Source: Bacteroides faecalis (GTDB lineage Bacteria; Bacteroidota; Bacteroidia; Bacteroidales; Bacteroidaceae). Taken from it: a stretch of DNA of 64,000 bases. Shown piece by piece: positions 53,461 through 62,211 of the stretch (position 1 is its first letter; each line of letters begins with the position of its first letter). The position numbers were made by a program, and so were the translations under genes. The stretch spans positions 186,001-250,000 of the forward strand of contig NZ_BHWB01000001.1 of assembly GCF_003865075.1 (NCBI RefSeq), given 5' to 3'. Below the pieces are notes generated by a model. It did no database searches and was not told where the DNA came from. It saw only the letters and a program-made list of their open reading frames with translations.

Positions 53461-54030
53461 CTATTTAAATTGTGCAGTCATTAGCAAATGAATCGGATAG
53501 TTATCTTCGGCAACAGTCATGCCATTTGCTGCATAACAATCACTTTCCGGATCCGGCATACTCATTTGTGACTGCAAAAACTCAGGAGATACCAGAACCG
53601 GTGCTACCTGTTTGGTTGTTTTTTCATTTTGAGTAGCGGCTTTTTTTGAAGACACAGGTTTTTCTACGTTGTGAGTAGCGATTAATGTCTTCATTGGCTG
53701 CGTTTCTACTTTTTGATATATAGTATCTATCTTTTCGTGTACGACGATTACCGTATCCGTAATAGTTAACCGATTATCCGGCTGTGATTCTTGTCCACCC
53801 GAAAAAGCATAACCGATTATCCAACCTAACAAACAGGCAGCAGTCAGCCACCAAGGAGAAATTCGCAACTTTTTCTTTTGACTTTGCTTTTTCCTGATAG
53901 ACTGCATGACAGAAGAAAAGGAGACAGGAGAATGCTCCTCCTTTTCCTGTTCATATTGTTTCTTCGCAGAACGAATCAACCATTGTACTTCCTGTGATTC
54001 TTCTAATCTTTCTAAATCATCATTTTTCAT
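53461..54030 (-). CDS. Single-span membrane protein, anti-sigma-like, next to ECF sigma gene
   Basis: A 189-aa protein from the ATG at 54030 (a GTG at 54036 is possible). A basic, helical cytoplasmic part (LERLEESQEVQWLIRSAKK, MQSIRKKQSQKKK) is followed by one membrane helix near residues 60-80 (WWLTAACLLGWIIGYAFSGG) and a Thr/Gln/Lys-rich extracytoplasmic tail. It has no zinc anti-sigma HxxxCxxC motif. It overlaps the sigma gene by 11 bp and is the last gene of the cluster, so an anti-sigma or signal-transmitting role is plausible. This is inference from topology and position. Confidence 0.6.
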   Translation of the reverse strand: MKNDDLERLEESQEVQWLIRSAKKQYEQEKEEHSPVSFSSVMQSIRKKQSQKKKLRISPWWLTAACLLGWIIGYAFSGGQESQPDNRLTITDTVIVVHEKIDTIYQKVETQPMKTLIATHNVEKPVSSKKAATQNEKTTKQVAPVLVSPEFLQSQMSMPDPESDCYAANGMTVAEDNYPIHLLMTAQFK

Positions 54031-54625
54031 AATCACTTGTTTGGGGGTTATAGTTAGATAATGAATGCTGCAATATTTTTAGCGCATAAAATAAGCGGGA
54101 TTTCACAGTTCCCTCAGGACAATGGAGCACTTGTGCGATTTCCTGAACCGAAAGTTCCTCTTCATATCGAAGAGTATACGCCGCTCGTTGCTCGTCTGTC
54201 AGGCTTGTGAGGACCTTTTTCAATTGTTCATTAAACACTTGCCGATCATAAACAGTCTCAAATTCCGGAGAAACACAATAATCTTTTTCTTCCATATAGG
54301 ACTGTTGAGACATATATTCTTCTACAATCTCACGATGTCGATATTCATTTTTACAGAGATTATACGCCATAGAGAAAACCCATGTAGAAAAACATTTTCC
54401 TTGTTGATAACTATCTCTTGCTTCATAAATACGAAGAAACAATTCCTGAAGGAAGTCATCTGCCAAGGCTGCATTTCCGGAAAACATCCGCATGAAGAAT
54501 CCCTTCAGCCGGGGAGCGTATCGCCCATAAAGCTCTTCAAAGGCTTTTTCATTCCTCCTGGTGGCAAATCGTTCCATGAGTTGCTCGTCCGTTTCGTCGC
54601 GTTTGAAAGTTTTGAATAACCTCAT
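54020..54625 (-). CDS. ECF-type RNA polymerase sigma factor
   Basis: A 201-aa extracytoplasmic-function sigma factor. Region 2 is MERFATRRNEKAFEELYGRY through FLQELFLRIYEARDSY and FSTWVFSMAYNLCKNEYRHRE. Region 4 is LTDEQRAAYTLRYEEELSVQ with the helix-turn-helix CPEGTVKSRLFYALKILQ. Length and layout are standard. It starts 4 bp inside the end of the upstream 418-aa gene (ATGA overlap) and its end overlaps the anti-sigma-like gene, so the three are translationally coupled. Which promoters it reads is not apparent; autoregulation of this cluster is the simplest guess. Confidence 0.95.
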   Translation of the reverse strand: MRLFKTFKRDETDEQLMERFATRRNEKAFEELYGRYAPRLKGFFMRMFSGNAALADDFLQELFLRIYEARDSYQQGKCFSTWVFSMAYNLCKNEYRHREIVEEYMSQQSYMEEKDYCVSPEFETVYDRQVFNEQLKKVLTSLTDEQRAAYTLRYEEELSVQEIAQVLHCPEGTVKSRLFYALKILQHSLSNYNPQTSDYEK

Positions 54626-55878
54626 GGTTCCACTCCGTCTATAAGTTTCTGAAATTCGTCCCTTCTATCTACTATTTTATCAACAGCTTCTCCTTTCTCT
54701 TTCATCTCCAATTGACGGGCCATTACTGCTTCTATCATTTTCTCATTTTCAGTAGTAGCTTTAAAAGAACGAGAATGGTTCAAAATACCTTGCAACAGAT
54801 TCTTCAACTTCGTATATTGGTTTTTATCCCCACTCGTACGATAGAATTGCAGTAGCGGAGCAAAGGAGATGATATAATTCCAATTGGCAGTTAAATTGTA
54901 CGTAATCCCCGGATGATAGTCGGACCAGGGACGGCGTAAATAATCTAATAAATAAACCTGCTCATAATTTCTTCTTGCAACTGCCATATTATTATACGGC
55001 TTCAACGAATACTTTAATACTAATCCTTCGGGATATAACTTACTCTTCAAAGCTTCTAACAGATCTTTCTCAAACACAAATTGGCTAAAATATACAGGGC
55101 GTTTCTCTTTTTCCAAAAAATATTCCGCTCCGGGCGCCACCTTTTTACTATCTGAGAAGATTTTCGGGTCTACCTCTTGCTTTTCCCAAAACCACTTGCC
55201 TTGTTCGGGATTCATCAAATCGATAGAGGATATGATCTCAATATCCTCAAACAGTCCTAAACCATATTGAAGCAAATAATGATAAAACAAACTCGGAGCC
55301 AGTTCGGAGACAAGTACCGCATTCTTCTCTAAACCGGCTAACTCATTGTGACAATAGGAGAGAAGATCGGAAGAAAACAAACCACTTTTGTACCATTCAC
55401 GAGCTATCTCTTTCACCTTTTCCATTTGATGCGTATCATAACAATAACGTATATCATTCAGATAATCCCGTTCACAAGTCCGTTTTAAAGAAAGTATCTG
55501 TTGATGAATGCGTTCCTGTTCCTGCGAATCAGTGTTCTGTACCAGTAAATAACGATAGTAAGTACGAGTATCCGGAATATACTTCTTCATTCTCTTTATA
55601 CATGCATCCAGTTCCTTTTGGAATTCCTGTTTCTTTGAAGAATCCTCTTCCGTTTGCCACATCGCAAAACAAGCGTACGCATAGTTATCCCATGATTTTT
55701 CATTCCTTTTATCTTTCTTCAATTCCATTTGCCAGGCTTCCTTCTGCGTCTGATACCAGGATATCCCCAAAGGCATAGGATATCCCATCAAAGATATTTC
55801 CAGACGCTCTGTATTCCGGGCAGTTGTCACCTGCCCTAAAATGATGAAAAAGAATAATAAGTAGATAAATCGCCTCAT
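54622..55878 (-). CDS. Exported protein of unknown function, paralogue of upstream gene
   Basis: A 418-aa exported protein (signal peptide to VTTARN). It aligns with the 415-aa protein encoded just upstream: both open with a short TPR-like KDERAWLEY/KRNEKSWDNYAY block, have a YPEGLVLKYSLKPYNNMAV/HSEGLLMRYSSKPYDNLAV stretch, RRNYEQVYLLDYLR, and end with LLQFYxxSxDxNxYxKL. It contains no membrane helix after the signal and no recognised catalytic motif. It overlaps the sigma gene by 4 bp. I do not recognise the family. Co-transcription with an ECF sigma suggests an envelope-related role; this is inference. Confidence 0.75.
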   Translation of the reverse strand: MRRFIYLLFFFIILGQVTTARNTERLEISLMGYPMPLGISWYQTQKEAWQMELKKDKRNEKSWDNYAYACFAMWQTEEDSSKKQEFQKELDACIKRMKKYIPDTRTYYRYLLVQNTDSQEQERIHQQILSLKRTCERDYLNDIRYCYDTHQMEKVKEIAREWYKSGLFSSDLLSYCHNELAGLEKNAVLVSELAPSLFYHYLLQYGLGLFEDIEIISSIDLMNPEQGKWFWEKQEVDPKIFSDSKKVAPGAEYFLEKEKRPVYFSQFVFEKDLLEALKSKLYPEGLVLKYSLKPYNNMAVARRNYEQVYLLDYLRRPWSDYHPGITYNLTANWNYIISFAPLLQFYRTSGDKNQYTKLKNLLQGILNHSRSFKATTENEKMIEAVMARQLEMKEKGEAVDKIVDRRDEFQKLIDGVEP

Positions 55879-55895
55879 ATTTCTTATCGGTTTGC

Positions 55896-57143
55896 TCAGG
55901 AATTAATACTTTTCAAATACTGCTCCCGTACTTCTTTGGTACAAGATTTCGCATCGTCGATAACAGTCCGCAGAATTGAATACAGTTTATCATAATGATT
56001 ATGATCTTCCGACTCTTTGTAGAATTGCAACAGAGCTTTAAGGGCAGGGACATAATAAAGATTAAGTCCTTCATTTACTTTAGGATCGAAAGCTGACACA
56101 GCAAGAGTTTGAGGATAAAAAGACTCACGCAGATAATCCATTAAATACACATTCTCAAAGTTCCGCCGCATGACTGCCAGATTATCATAAGGTTTGGAAG
56201 AATATCTCATCAACAAACCTTCGGAATGCAGGTTATCTTTAAGAGCATTTTTAGCCATTTCATCCATTGTTATCGTAAAATAGATAGGCCGATTACTATA
56301 CTTAGCAAAATGTTCAATCACTCCTTTGAGTTCTCTGGAATAGCTTTTCATAAAGTCACCGGGCGAAGAATATGAGATCGTATCATTCTTTGCCTTTCGA
56401 TATTTAGGTATTCCTAACTCTTCGGTTACCTTGTCTATAGAAAAAGAGTCGGTCAAGAAAGGATACATAATAATCTTCTTATCATTAAACTGGTCTTTCA
56501 CACTCTGAAGAACCCTTACACCGTACAAATCAAAGCAACCTCCCATGAAGATAATAGCATTTTTCTCTGCCGAGGCCAACTCATTGTAGGCAAAGTTCAA
56601 TTGCTGGGGAGGAAACTCCCCGGATTCATACCAACGTTTACAGATATCTTTCAACCGTTTTTCATTTCTCAATGATACGGCCACATAAGTAGGATAATGT
56701 AAGACAGCATCAGGCCATTTTTCTATGATCTCGTCAAATGACATTCTCTTTTCGCCCGGCTTGATATTCGAGTTTCTTGTAATAGCATAAGTAGCAGTAT
56801 TAGGTATATTTTGTTTCATACCTTCCAGCATTTCGTCCATTTCCTTTTGTATATTCGGGTCCGGCGTCGGATACTTTTTCGATGGTGTCATTGACTGCAT
56901 TAATGAAGCTCCTTTAAGTATTTGAAGTACTCCCGAATATTCTAGCCATGCTCTTTCGTCTTTAGGATTTTCTTTTACTTTTTGTTTTGCTTGCTCCAGC
57001 TTATCGCACATACTTTTTACAGCCTTTGCAATTGAATCCGGAGATAATATGTTATCATTTAAGACAGACTCAACTTGAGAATAAGATAGTGTAGTGTAAC
57101 AACAAAACAGGATAAACAACAGATATTTGATAGTTTTCATCAT
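55896..57143 (-). CDS. Exported protein of unknown function, paralogue of downstream gene
   Basis: A 415-aa exported protein with signal peptide ending at LSYSQVE. TPR-like helices near residues 35-75 (AKQKVKENPKDERAWLEYSG) are followed by alternating segments such as WYESGEFPPQQLNFAYNELAS and FENVYLMDYLRESFYPQ. Clearly related to the 418-aa protein 17 bp downstream but with diverged sequence, which suggests an old duplication retained as a pair. No family recognised, no active-site motif visible. There is a 138-bp gap to dacB upstream, so it may have its own promoter. Confidence 0.75.
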   Translation of the reverse strand: MMKTIKYLLFILFCCYTTLSYSQVESVLNDNILSPDSIAKAVKSMCDKLEQAKQKVKENPKDERAWLEYSGVLQILKGASLMQSMTPSKKYPTPDPNIQKEMDEMLEGMKQNIPNTATYAITRNSNIKPGEKRMSFDEIIEKWPDAVLHYPTYVAVSLRNEKRLKDICKRWYESGEFPPQQLNFAYNELASAEKNAIIFMGGCFDLYGVRVLQSVKDQFNDKKIIMYPFLTDSFSIDKVTEELGIPKYRKAKNDTISYSSPGDFMKSYSRELKGVIEHFAKYSNRPIYFTITMDEMAKNALKDNLHSEGLLMRYSSKPYDNLAVMRRNFENVYLMDYLRESFYPQTLAVSAFDPKVNEGLNLYYVPALKALLQFYKESEDHNHYDKLYSILRTVIDDAKSCTKEVREQYLKSINS

Positions 57144-57281
57144 TTACTTTTTTTAATTTGACATTGTTTTCAATAGAACCGTTCCGACAAAGCATACACG
57201 CGAAGAAAGGAAACGTTCAAACAAAACAGTATTTTCTTAAAAAAAGAATGAGAAAGAGAAAACTTACACTTAATTCGATCA

Positions 57282-58700
57282 TTAATGCCCGATTATTATT
57301 TCGCAAACCTTATCCTGAAAAGCCCTTGCTTTAGCAGCAGAAAGCACATTCTGATTCATAATGGCAAATGCGACTTCGTGACCGTTCTGCATTCTCAAAT
57401 ATCCGGCCAATGCATTAATTGCTGTATAAGATCCGGTTTTTGCATGTACATTCTTATAAGCAACGGTCCCTTTCATCCGGTTTTGCAACGTCCCGTCAAT
57501 TCCGGCAATGGGAAGTGCTTTATACAACTTCTGAAAAATGTCAGTCTGAGAATAAGCATATTTCAGGAAATCCACAAGCAGGGCAGGAGAGAGATAGTCA
57601 TAATTCGACAATCCGCAACCATCTGCAATCTTATAGTCTTTCGGTTCGTACCCCAATTGCTCAATCAGATTCATAATCTCGGTAATCCCGTCTTTAGCCG
57701 TTACATATTTCTTGCCGGTGGCTTGCGCTCCCAGACGACAAAGAAATGCTTCTGCATTCAAATTATCACTTTCCTTCATCAATTGATTCAAAACGTCTTG
57801 CACCGGAGTTTCCCGACTACTCATCTTTTGCACTCCAACAAGAGGAATTTCAGCAAAATCATACGATTGGGGAACTATAATTCCACGCTCCTGAAGTCGT
57901 TCAAGAAATGCGTGCATAAAGTAGCACTTCGAATCATAGACATTTACCCAGGATTTACGAATACCATCCATATTACCTTCTACAATGATATTATTCCCAT
58001 TGGTAAGCCAATCACGTGAAACAGAGAACTTTCCGGCAGATGGAGTACGTGTTTTTGCCTGATTCGTCACCGTATAATAAGAAGAGTTCGGTTTACAAGA
58101 GACCCTTGCCGAATCTCCCTGTTGAGCACCGGGGGCAACTTCCACCTCGACAACACCTTTACAATACATCAGCGGAGACAAATAAGGTTGATAAGCTTCC
58201 GGATTATCATCCCATGCCCAACCGCTCCCCCAATAAAGTGAGTCTTTCATGGACACATCTCCATACACCTGTCCGTTAATCACGGAGAAAGGGAAAGTGA
58301 TCACATCTTCTATCAGCGAATCCATTGCCAGTTCGTCAAATTCAGGATCAAATCCTCCTACAACATATAGATTGCCTTGCAAGGTATCATGCTCTATCAC
58401 ACCGTCATACCATACTTCTGTACGAAAAGGATCGTCAGCTTCGGGGCGGGAAAGGGCAGTAATTGCCGTCAGTAACTTCATTGTCGAAGCAGGACGGGAG
58501 AGTTTATCGGCACGAAAATTATATAATGGAGCCTTTGCCGTCAGGTCATAAACAGATATCCCGACTTCAGAGGCTTCAGGAAGCATCTTTTTGATTAATG
58601 AATCAATCTGAGAAAAGTCACTCTGCCCCCATAAAGGCAAAAAGCAGATAGACAATACAACCGATATAAAAGTTTTCCTCACATAAAATTGTTTCTTCAT
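57282..58700 (-). CDS. dacB: D-alanyl-D-alanine carboxypeptidase/endopeptidase (PBP4-type)
   Basis: A 472-aa periplasmic penicillin-binding protein of peptidase family S13. It trims or cuts cross-links in peptidoglycan. A signal peptide (SICFLPLWGQSD) is followed by the three active-site motifs: SxxK in RPASTMKLLTA, SxN in KESDNLNAEAF and KTG in HAKTGSYTAI. The inserted domains typical of PBP4 lie between the first two motifs. Length is usual. It starts 26 bp after the TlpA-like gene, so these two envelope genes are probably one transcript that continues toward the sigma gene. Confidence 0.93.
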   Translation of the reverse strand: MKKQFYVRKTFISVVLSICFLPLWGQSDFSQIDSLIKKMLPEASEVGISVYDLTAKAPLYNFRADKLSRPASTMKLLTAITALSRPEADDPFRTEVWYDGVIEHDTLQGNLYVVGGFDPEFDELAMDSLIEDVITFPFSVINGQVYGDVSMKDSLYWGSGWAWDDNPEAYQPYLSPLMYCKGVVEVEVAPGAQQGDSARVSCKPNSSYYTVTNQAKTRTPSAGKFSVSRDWLTNGNNIIVEGNMDGIRKSWVNVYDSKCYFMHAFLERLQERGIIVPQSYDFAEIPLVGVQKMSSRETPVQDVLNQLMKESDNLNAEAFLCRLGAQATGKKYVTAKDGITEIMNLIEQLGYEPKDYKIADGCGLSNYDYLSPALLVDFLKYAYSQTDIFQKLYKALPIAGIDGTLQNRMKGTVAYKNVHAKTGSYTAINALAGYLRMQNGHEVAFAIMNQNVLSAAKARAFQDKVCEIIIGH

Positions 58701-58726
58701 ATTTCCTCTATAATCTTCTTCCTCAA

Positions 58727-59929
58727 TTACTTAATATTCCGTTTCACCTTATTTAAAAGCGACCCTTCTCCATATCCCGACCACACATCTTGAATCTTTC
58801 CGTCAGGGGCAATAAGTACATAATATGGTATTCCGTTCACCTGATAGCTTGCTGCAAGCCCGGTACGACCTCTACGGAGTTCATTCCATTGATTACCTTC
58901 CATACCGTTATTTTTTATATACTCTTTCCAGTTGTCTTTCGGATCTTCACTGATACTGACTACTATAAGTTTATCTTTATACATTGCTACAATCTTCTTC
59001 ATTTCAGGTATAGATTGTACACAAGGTCCGCAACCGCTACTCCAGAAATCAAGTAAGATGTAATTTCCTTTAAACTCTGCAAGGTGATGTAACACACCCG
59101 CACTGTCATATAAATCTCCATCTACCATTTCATCTCCCACGCCAACAGTAACAGGCGGATAAATATATTGAGTAATTTCCTGTCCGGCAGGCGTTTGTTT
59201 CTCTTCATCGGACATTCTGGTATAAAGTTCTTTCACTTCATCCTTATAGGGCATAATATTTTCGTATTTCATCATAGAAGCATACAGTAACAAATTATTA
59301 ATCCAAACCCTGGAAACGGGAGCACTTTTCATATATTCCATTTCTTTTTTCCAGATTTCCTTTTGCAACGGATTTTCCAGCTTCCGAATAGAATCTATTT
59401 TAGCCCATGCTTTTTTAGCAAACTCTTCATCTCCCGGATGATCAATAAACATCATACGCTGCCAATCATAACTGGCAGCTAAATGTTGCATCAATTCTCT
59501 TTGTTGCGTCATGGCACAACCCATAAAACGGTTCTCTTCCAATTGTTCGGGAATATCACTTTCTATCGTCCAGGTTCTCAAAAGTTTGTCTTGTCCACTG
59601 ACTTCAACATATTTCCCCGGTGCTACCCACACGTTCAGCCATACACCGGGAAAGCCTTTACTTTTAGACATTAATAATAACTGTTGAGTATCCGAAATGG
59701 TGTCACGAAATGAAAACTCTCCATTGGTCAATGTATCTTGAGACAGCAATTTTATAATATTCCCTTCACTCACGTACAAACCAATGACAACACTATCCGG
59801 AACGTTCTTCAACTTTCCATAAATGAAATACTCATTTGCCGGAATATTTCTCCTTTTCTGAATTGAACAGTTGATCATAGTCATACATATAAGCAACAAT
59901 AAGAAAACCCAAACAATACACTTTTTCAT
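58727..59929 (-). CDS. TlpA-family thioredoxin-fold lipoprotein with DUF4369-like N-terminus
   Basis: A 400-aa lipoprotein (MTMINC lipobox, Cys near residue 21). Residues 30-120 resemble DUF4369 (YFIYGKLKNVPDSVVIGLY, TLTNGEFSFRDTISDTQQ). A helical middle follows. The C-terminal thioredoxin-like domain holds the redox motif in FWSSGCGPCVQSIPEM and the cis-Pro in VNGIPYYVLIAPDGKI. It is likely a periplasmic thiol-disulfide reductase or a reductant for a specific partner. First gene of the minus-strand cluster with dacB. The redox call is firm; the partner is unknown. Confidence 0.88.
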   Translation of the reverse strand: MKKCIVWVFLLLLICMTMINCSIQKRRNIPANEYFIYGKLKNVPDSVVIGLYVSEGNIIKLLSQDTLTNGEFSFRDTISDTQQLLLMSKSKGFPGVWLNVWVAPGKYVEVSGQDKLLRTWTIESDIPEQLEENRFMGCAMTQQRELMQHLAASYDWQRMMFIDHPGDEEFAKKAWAKIDSIRKLENPLQKEIWKKEMEYMKSAPVSRVWINNLLLYASMMKYENIMPYKDEVKELYTRMSDEEKQTPAGQEITQYIYPPVTVGVGDEMVDGDLYDSAGVLHHLAEFKGNYILLDFWSSGCGPCVQSIPEMKKIVAMYKDKLIVVSISEDPKDNWKEYIKNNGMEGNQWNELRRGRTGLAASYQVNGIPYYVLIAPDGKIQDVWSGYGEGSLLNKVKRNIK

Positions 59930-60111
59930 TTTATCTTCTAATTTATATGAAACAGTTATTAGTAATACAACATAATTAATTCATACTAAGGTCAATTATA
60001 GTATCTGTCATTAGCTTCGCTCAAAACATCTTTTGATTTTTATATTATGGTATAGACGATCGCAGGGAGGAAGAATCTTTTCTAGAATAAATGTTTTCTC
60101 TCTGTATTCAA

Positions 60112-60143
60112 AGAGAAGAGATCCTTCACAAGTTCAGGATGAC
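60112..60143 (+). repeat. Dispersed repeat, copy 2
   Basis: AGAGAAGAGATCCTTCAC followed by AAGTTCAGGATGAC matches copy 1 at 35743-35777. The bases before it (CTCTGTATTCAAAG) resemble the reverse complement of the matching stretch before copy 1, as if a hairpin loop had flipped. It ends 11 bp past the lpdA stop codon. Confidence 0.5.
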
Positions 60144-60153
60144 AAAATCAACC

Positions 60154-61536
60154 TCACAATACCTCCCTGAAAATTTCACCTACAGTAGGGTGGGGAAAGA
60201 CTATCTTTTTCCATTGTTCAGCCGTCAGTCCCAATTCAATGGCAGTTCCGGCAAGTGTAATAATCTCCGAAGCCGGATTCCCCATTACATGTGCACCTAT
60301 AATTCGTTCTTGTTCGTCCAGAAGTATTTTACAAACTCCATTCACCCCTTCATTCTCCGCCACAAAACGACCGGAATAAGCCATCGGAAGTTTCACAATC
60401 CGATAATTGATCCCTTTCGCCAGAACAGATTCTTCTGTTTCGCCTACTCCCGCAATCTCCGGATTGGTATAAACCACTCCCGGAATAGCACGATAACTCA
60501 TACTGTCCTTTTTGCCTAATATAGAATGTACAGCTACTTCTGCTTCACGAACAGCCGTATGAGCCAATAAAGAAAAACCGGTCAGGTCACCGCAAACATA
60601 CACATTGGGTTCGGAAGTCTGCATTTGGGCATTTATTTTAATAGCTCCCCGCTCTGTTCTTTCCAGATGAAGGTTTTCAAGCCCGAAACCTTTCATCACA
60701 GGACGACGCCCCACACTAAGTAGTAAACGATCAGTCTCTCCAAAACTTTCTTCCGGTTGAGAAAGGCAATCTGAAGGTTCGTTCTCCAACATAGGTTTAT
60801 AGGTATATCTTATCCCTTCTTGAGAGAGTGACGGGGAGAAACTTGTAACCTTCGTATTAAGCAGGAATTTGATTCCCCGCTTTGCATATTCAGCCCGCAA
60901 CATGCCGGAAAGCTCTTTATCCATGCCACCCAGAATTTCATCCATCATCTCAATGACGGTCACCTCTACTCCCAGACTATTAAAGAACGAAGCAAACTCC
61001 ATTCCGATCACTCCGCCACCGACGATGGCCAAAGAAGACGGCAATTCTTTATTGTTCAATGCTTCGCGATGTGTCCAATAATCTATCGACTCTACACCAG
61101 GAACAGGAGGTATAAAAGTCTCGGAACCTGTACAAAGTATCAGATTTTCCCCTTCAAATACCTCTTCGCCGCAACGAATTGTGTTCCTATCAATAATTTT
61201 AGCTTCACCTGATACAATAGTCACATTATTAGAAGTCAGCTTTGCCTTTACTCCCAGTACCAGTTTACGCACTACTTTCGTTTTCCTTGCAATAATTTTG
61301 GGTAAATCAAAAGAAACTTCCGATATATTCACTGCATATTTTGAAGCATGTTTGGCGCTATCGTACGTTTTTGCAGAATAAAGTAATGTTTTCGTAGGAA
61401 TACAACCTTCATTCAAACAGACACCACCCAAACTGCTTTTCTCGATCAGCAATACATTCAAACCGGCTTTACCGGCAACTTCGGCAGCTGTATATCCTGC
61501 AGGCCCTCCACCAATAATGATCACTTGGTATTTCAT
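60154..61536 (-). CDS. lpdA: Dihydrolipoyl dehydrogenase (E3)
   Basis: A 460-aa FAD-dependent disulfide oxidoreductase that reoxidises dihydrolipoamide for 2-oxoacid dehydrogenases or the glycine cleavage system. FAD-binding IIGGGPAGYTAAEVAG, the redox-active disulfide in GGVCLNEGCIPTK, NAD-binding SLAIVGGGVIGMEFA, second FAD site NVYVCGDLTG and the C-terminal catalytic block VFPHPTVGE are all present. Length is normal. No E1/E2 or glycine-cleavage genes are adjacent, so it works in trans. It is cytoplasmic. The family includes mercuric and glutathione reductases, but the motifs favour E3. Confidence 0.93.
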   Translation of the reverse strand: MKYQVIIIGGGPAGYTAAEVAGKAGLNVLLIEKSSLGGVCLNEGCIPTKTLLYSAKTYDSAKHASKYAVNISEVSFDLPKIIARKTKVVRKLVLGVKAKLTSNNVTIVSGEAKIIDRNTIRCGEEVFEGENLILCTGSETFIPPVPGVESIDYWTHREALNNKELPSSLAIVGGGVIGMEFASFFNSLGVEVTVIEMMDEILGGMDKELSGMLRAEYAKRGIKFLLNTKVTSFSPSLSQEGIRYTYKPMLENEPSDCLSQPEESFGETDRLLLSVGRRPVMKGFGLENLHLERTERGAIKINAQMQTSEPNVYVCGDLTGFSLLAHTAVREAEVAVHSILGKKDSMSYRAIPGVVYTNPEIAGVGETEESVLAKGINYRIVKLPMAYSGRFVAENEGVNGVCKILLDEQERIIGAHVMGNPASEIITLAGTAIELGLTAEQWKKIVFPHPTVGEIFREVL

Positions 61537-61700
61537 AGTAAATAATTTATATAACTTTTATATGACTTATGGTTCATTTATTTAATCGTTATACTCTGTA
61601 TGCTAGGCATATATATCGACCAGATGAATATAGATGTCCAACAATTGTCCTCAGAATATGTTCAAGAAGAGAATATGAATCTTAAAATCATCTTTTAGAA

Positions 61701-62105
61701 TCAAGTTTCTTCATTCAACATCCTTTTCTCAATCAACTGTATAAATTCCTGTTCTTTGACAGGCATTAGTGCTTCATATTTTCTTTCATCATATTTTATC
61801 AGCACATAACGAGTCACTGAAAACCGACCGAATTTCATGGAACGGCATTGCTCAATAGAATCAATCTTGGAAATAGGAATTACTTTCTTACGGCTGAAAC
61901 GTCCCTGATGTATAATTAGCGTTCCGTCCGAAGTTACGGTATAAACAGTATGAATAATCTGTTCAATCAATACGATCAACAATAACATCAGAAACACCGC
62001 CGGCAAGATATATTTGCACCATAAAGCAGCAACAGCATTCACTGTAAACAACGCCAAAGCAAAATACTGATACCAGGCAATACGAGCATGGAATATTCGA
62101 TTCAT
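61701..62105 (-). CDS. PH-domain-like membrane protein
   Basis: A 134-aa protein from the ATG at 62105; an upstream TTG frame adds ten residues with no benefit. Two hydrophobic helices near residues 10-50 (YQYFALALFTVNAVAALW, LPAVFLMLLLIVLIEQII) are followed by a bacterial PH-type beta-sandwich (YTVTSDGTLIIHQGRFSRKK, IDSIEQCRSMKFGRFSVTRY, ALMPVKEQEFIQLIE). Proteins of this shape are widespread and poorly understood, with proposed membrane or stress roles. It is divergent from nadB, sharing a short promoter region. Confidence 0.75.
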   Translation of the reverse strand: MNRIFHARIAWYQYFALALFTVNAVAALWCKYILPAVFLMLLLIVLIEQIIHTVYTVTSDGTLIIHQGRFSRKKVIPISKIDSIEQCRSMKFGRFSVTRYVLIKYDERKYEALMPVKEQEFIQLIEKRMLNEET

Positions 62106-62183
62106 TTTGTCAGATTTTTGCGTGCAAGGTAGCAATTTTATGAATTAGTGACAACGAAAAGTACAACGAAGTGAGTTATTTTG

Positions 62184-62191
62184 TAGCTTTG
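62184..62191 (+). promoter_or_regulatory. -7 box of nadB
   Basis: TAGCTTTG matches TAnnTTTG, 20 bp before the ATG at 62212. It overlaps or abuts the GTG at 62194, so transcription would start about at or after that codon, which argues for the ATG as the true start. Confidence 0.55.
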
Positions 62192-62211
62192 CGGTGAGAA
62201 ATAACAAAATT

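Noticed and set aside
54122..54619. 165-aa plus-strand frame opposite the sigma gene
   Set aside because: It is a shadow frame of a clear sigma factor; no start signal or protein-like motif.
62194..62211. GTG start for nadB
   Set aside because: It lies at or before the likely transcription start set by the -7 box at 62184; the ATG at 62212 opens directly onto the FAD-binding strand.
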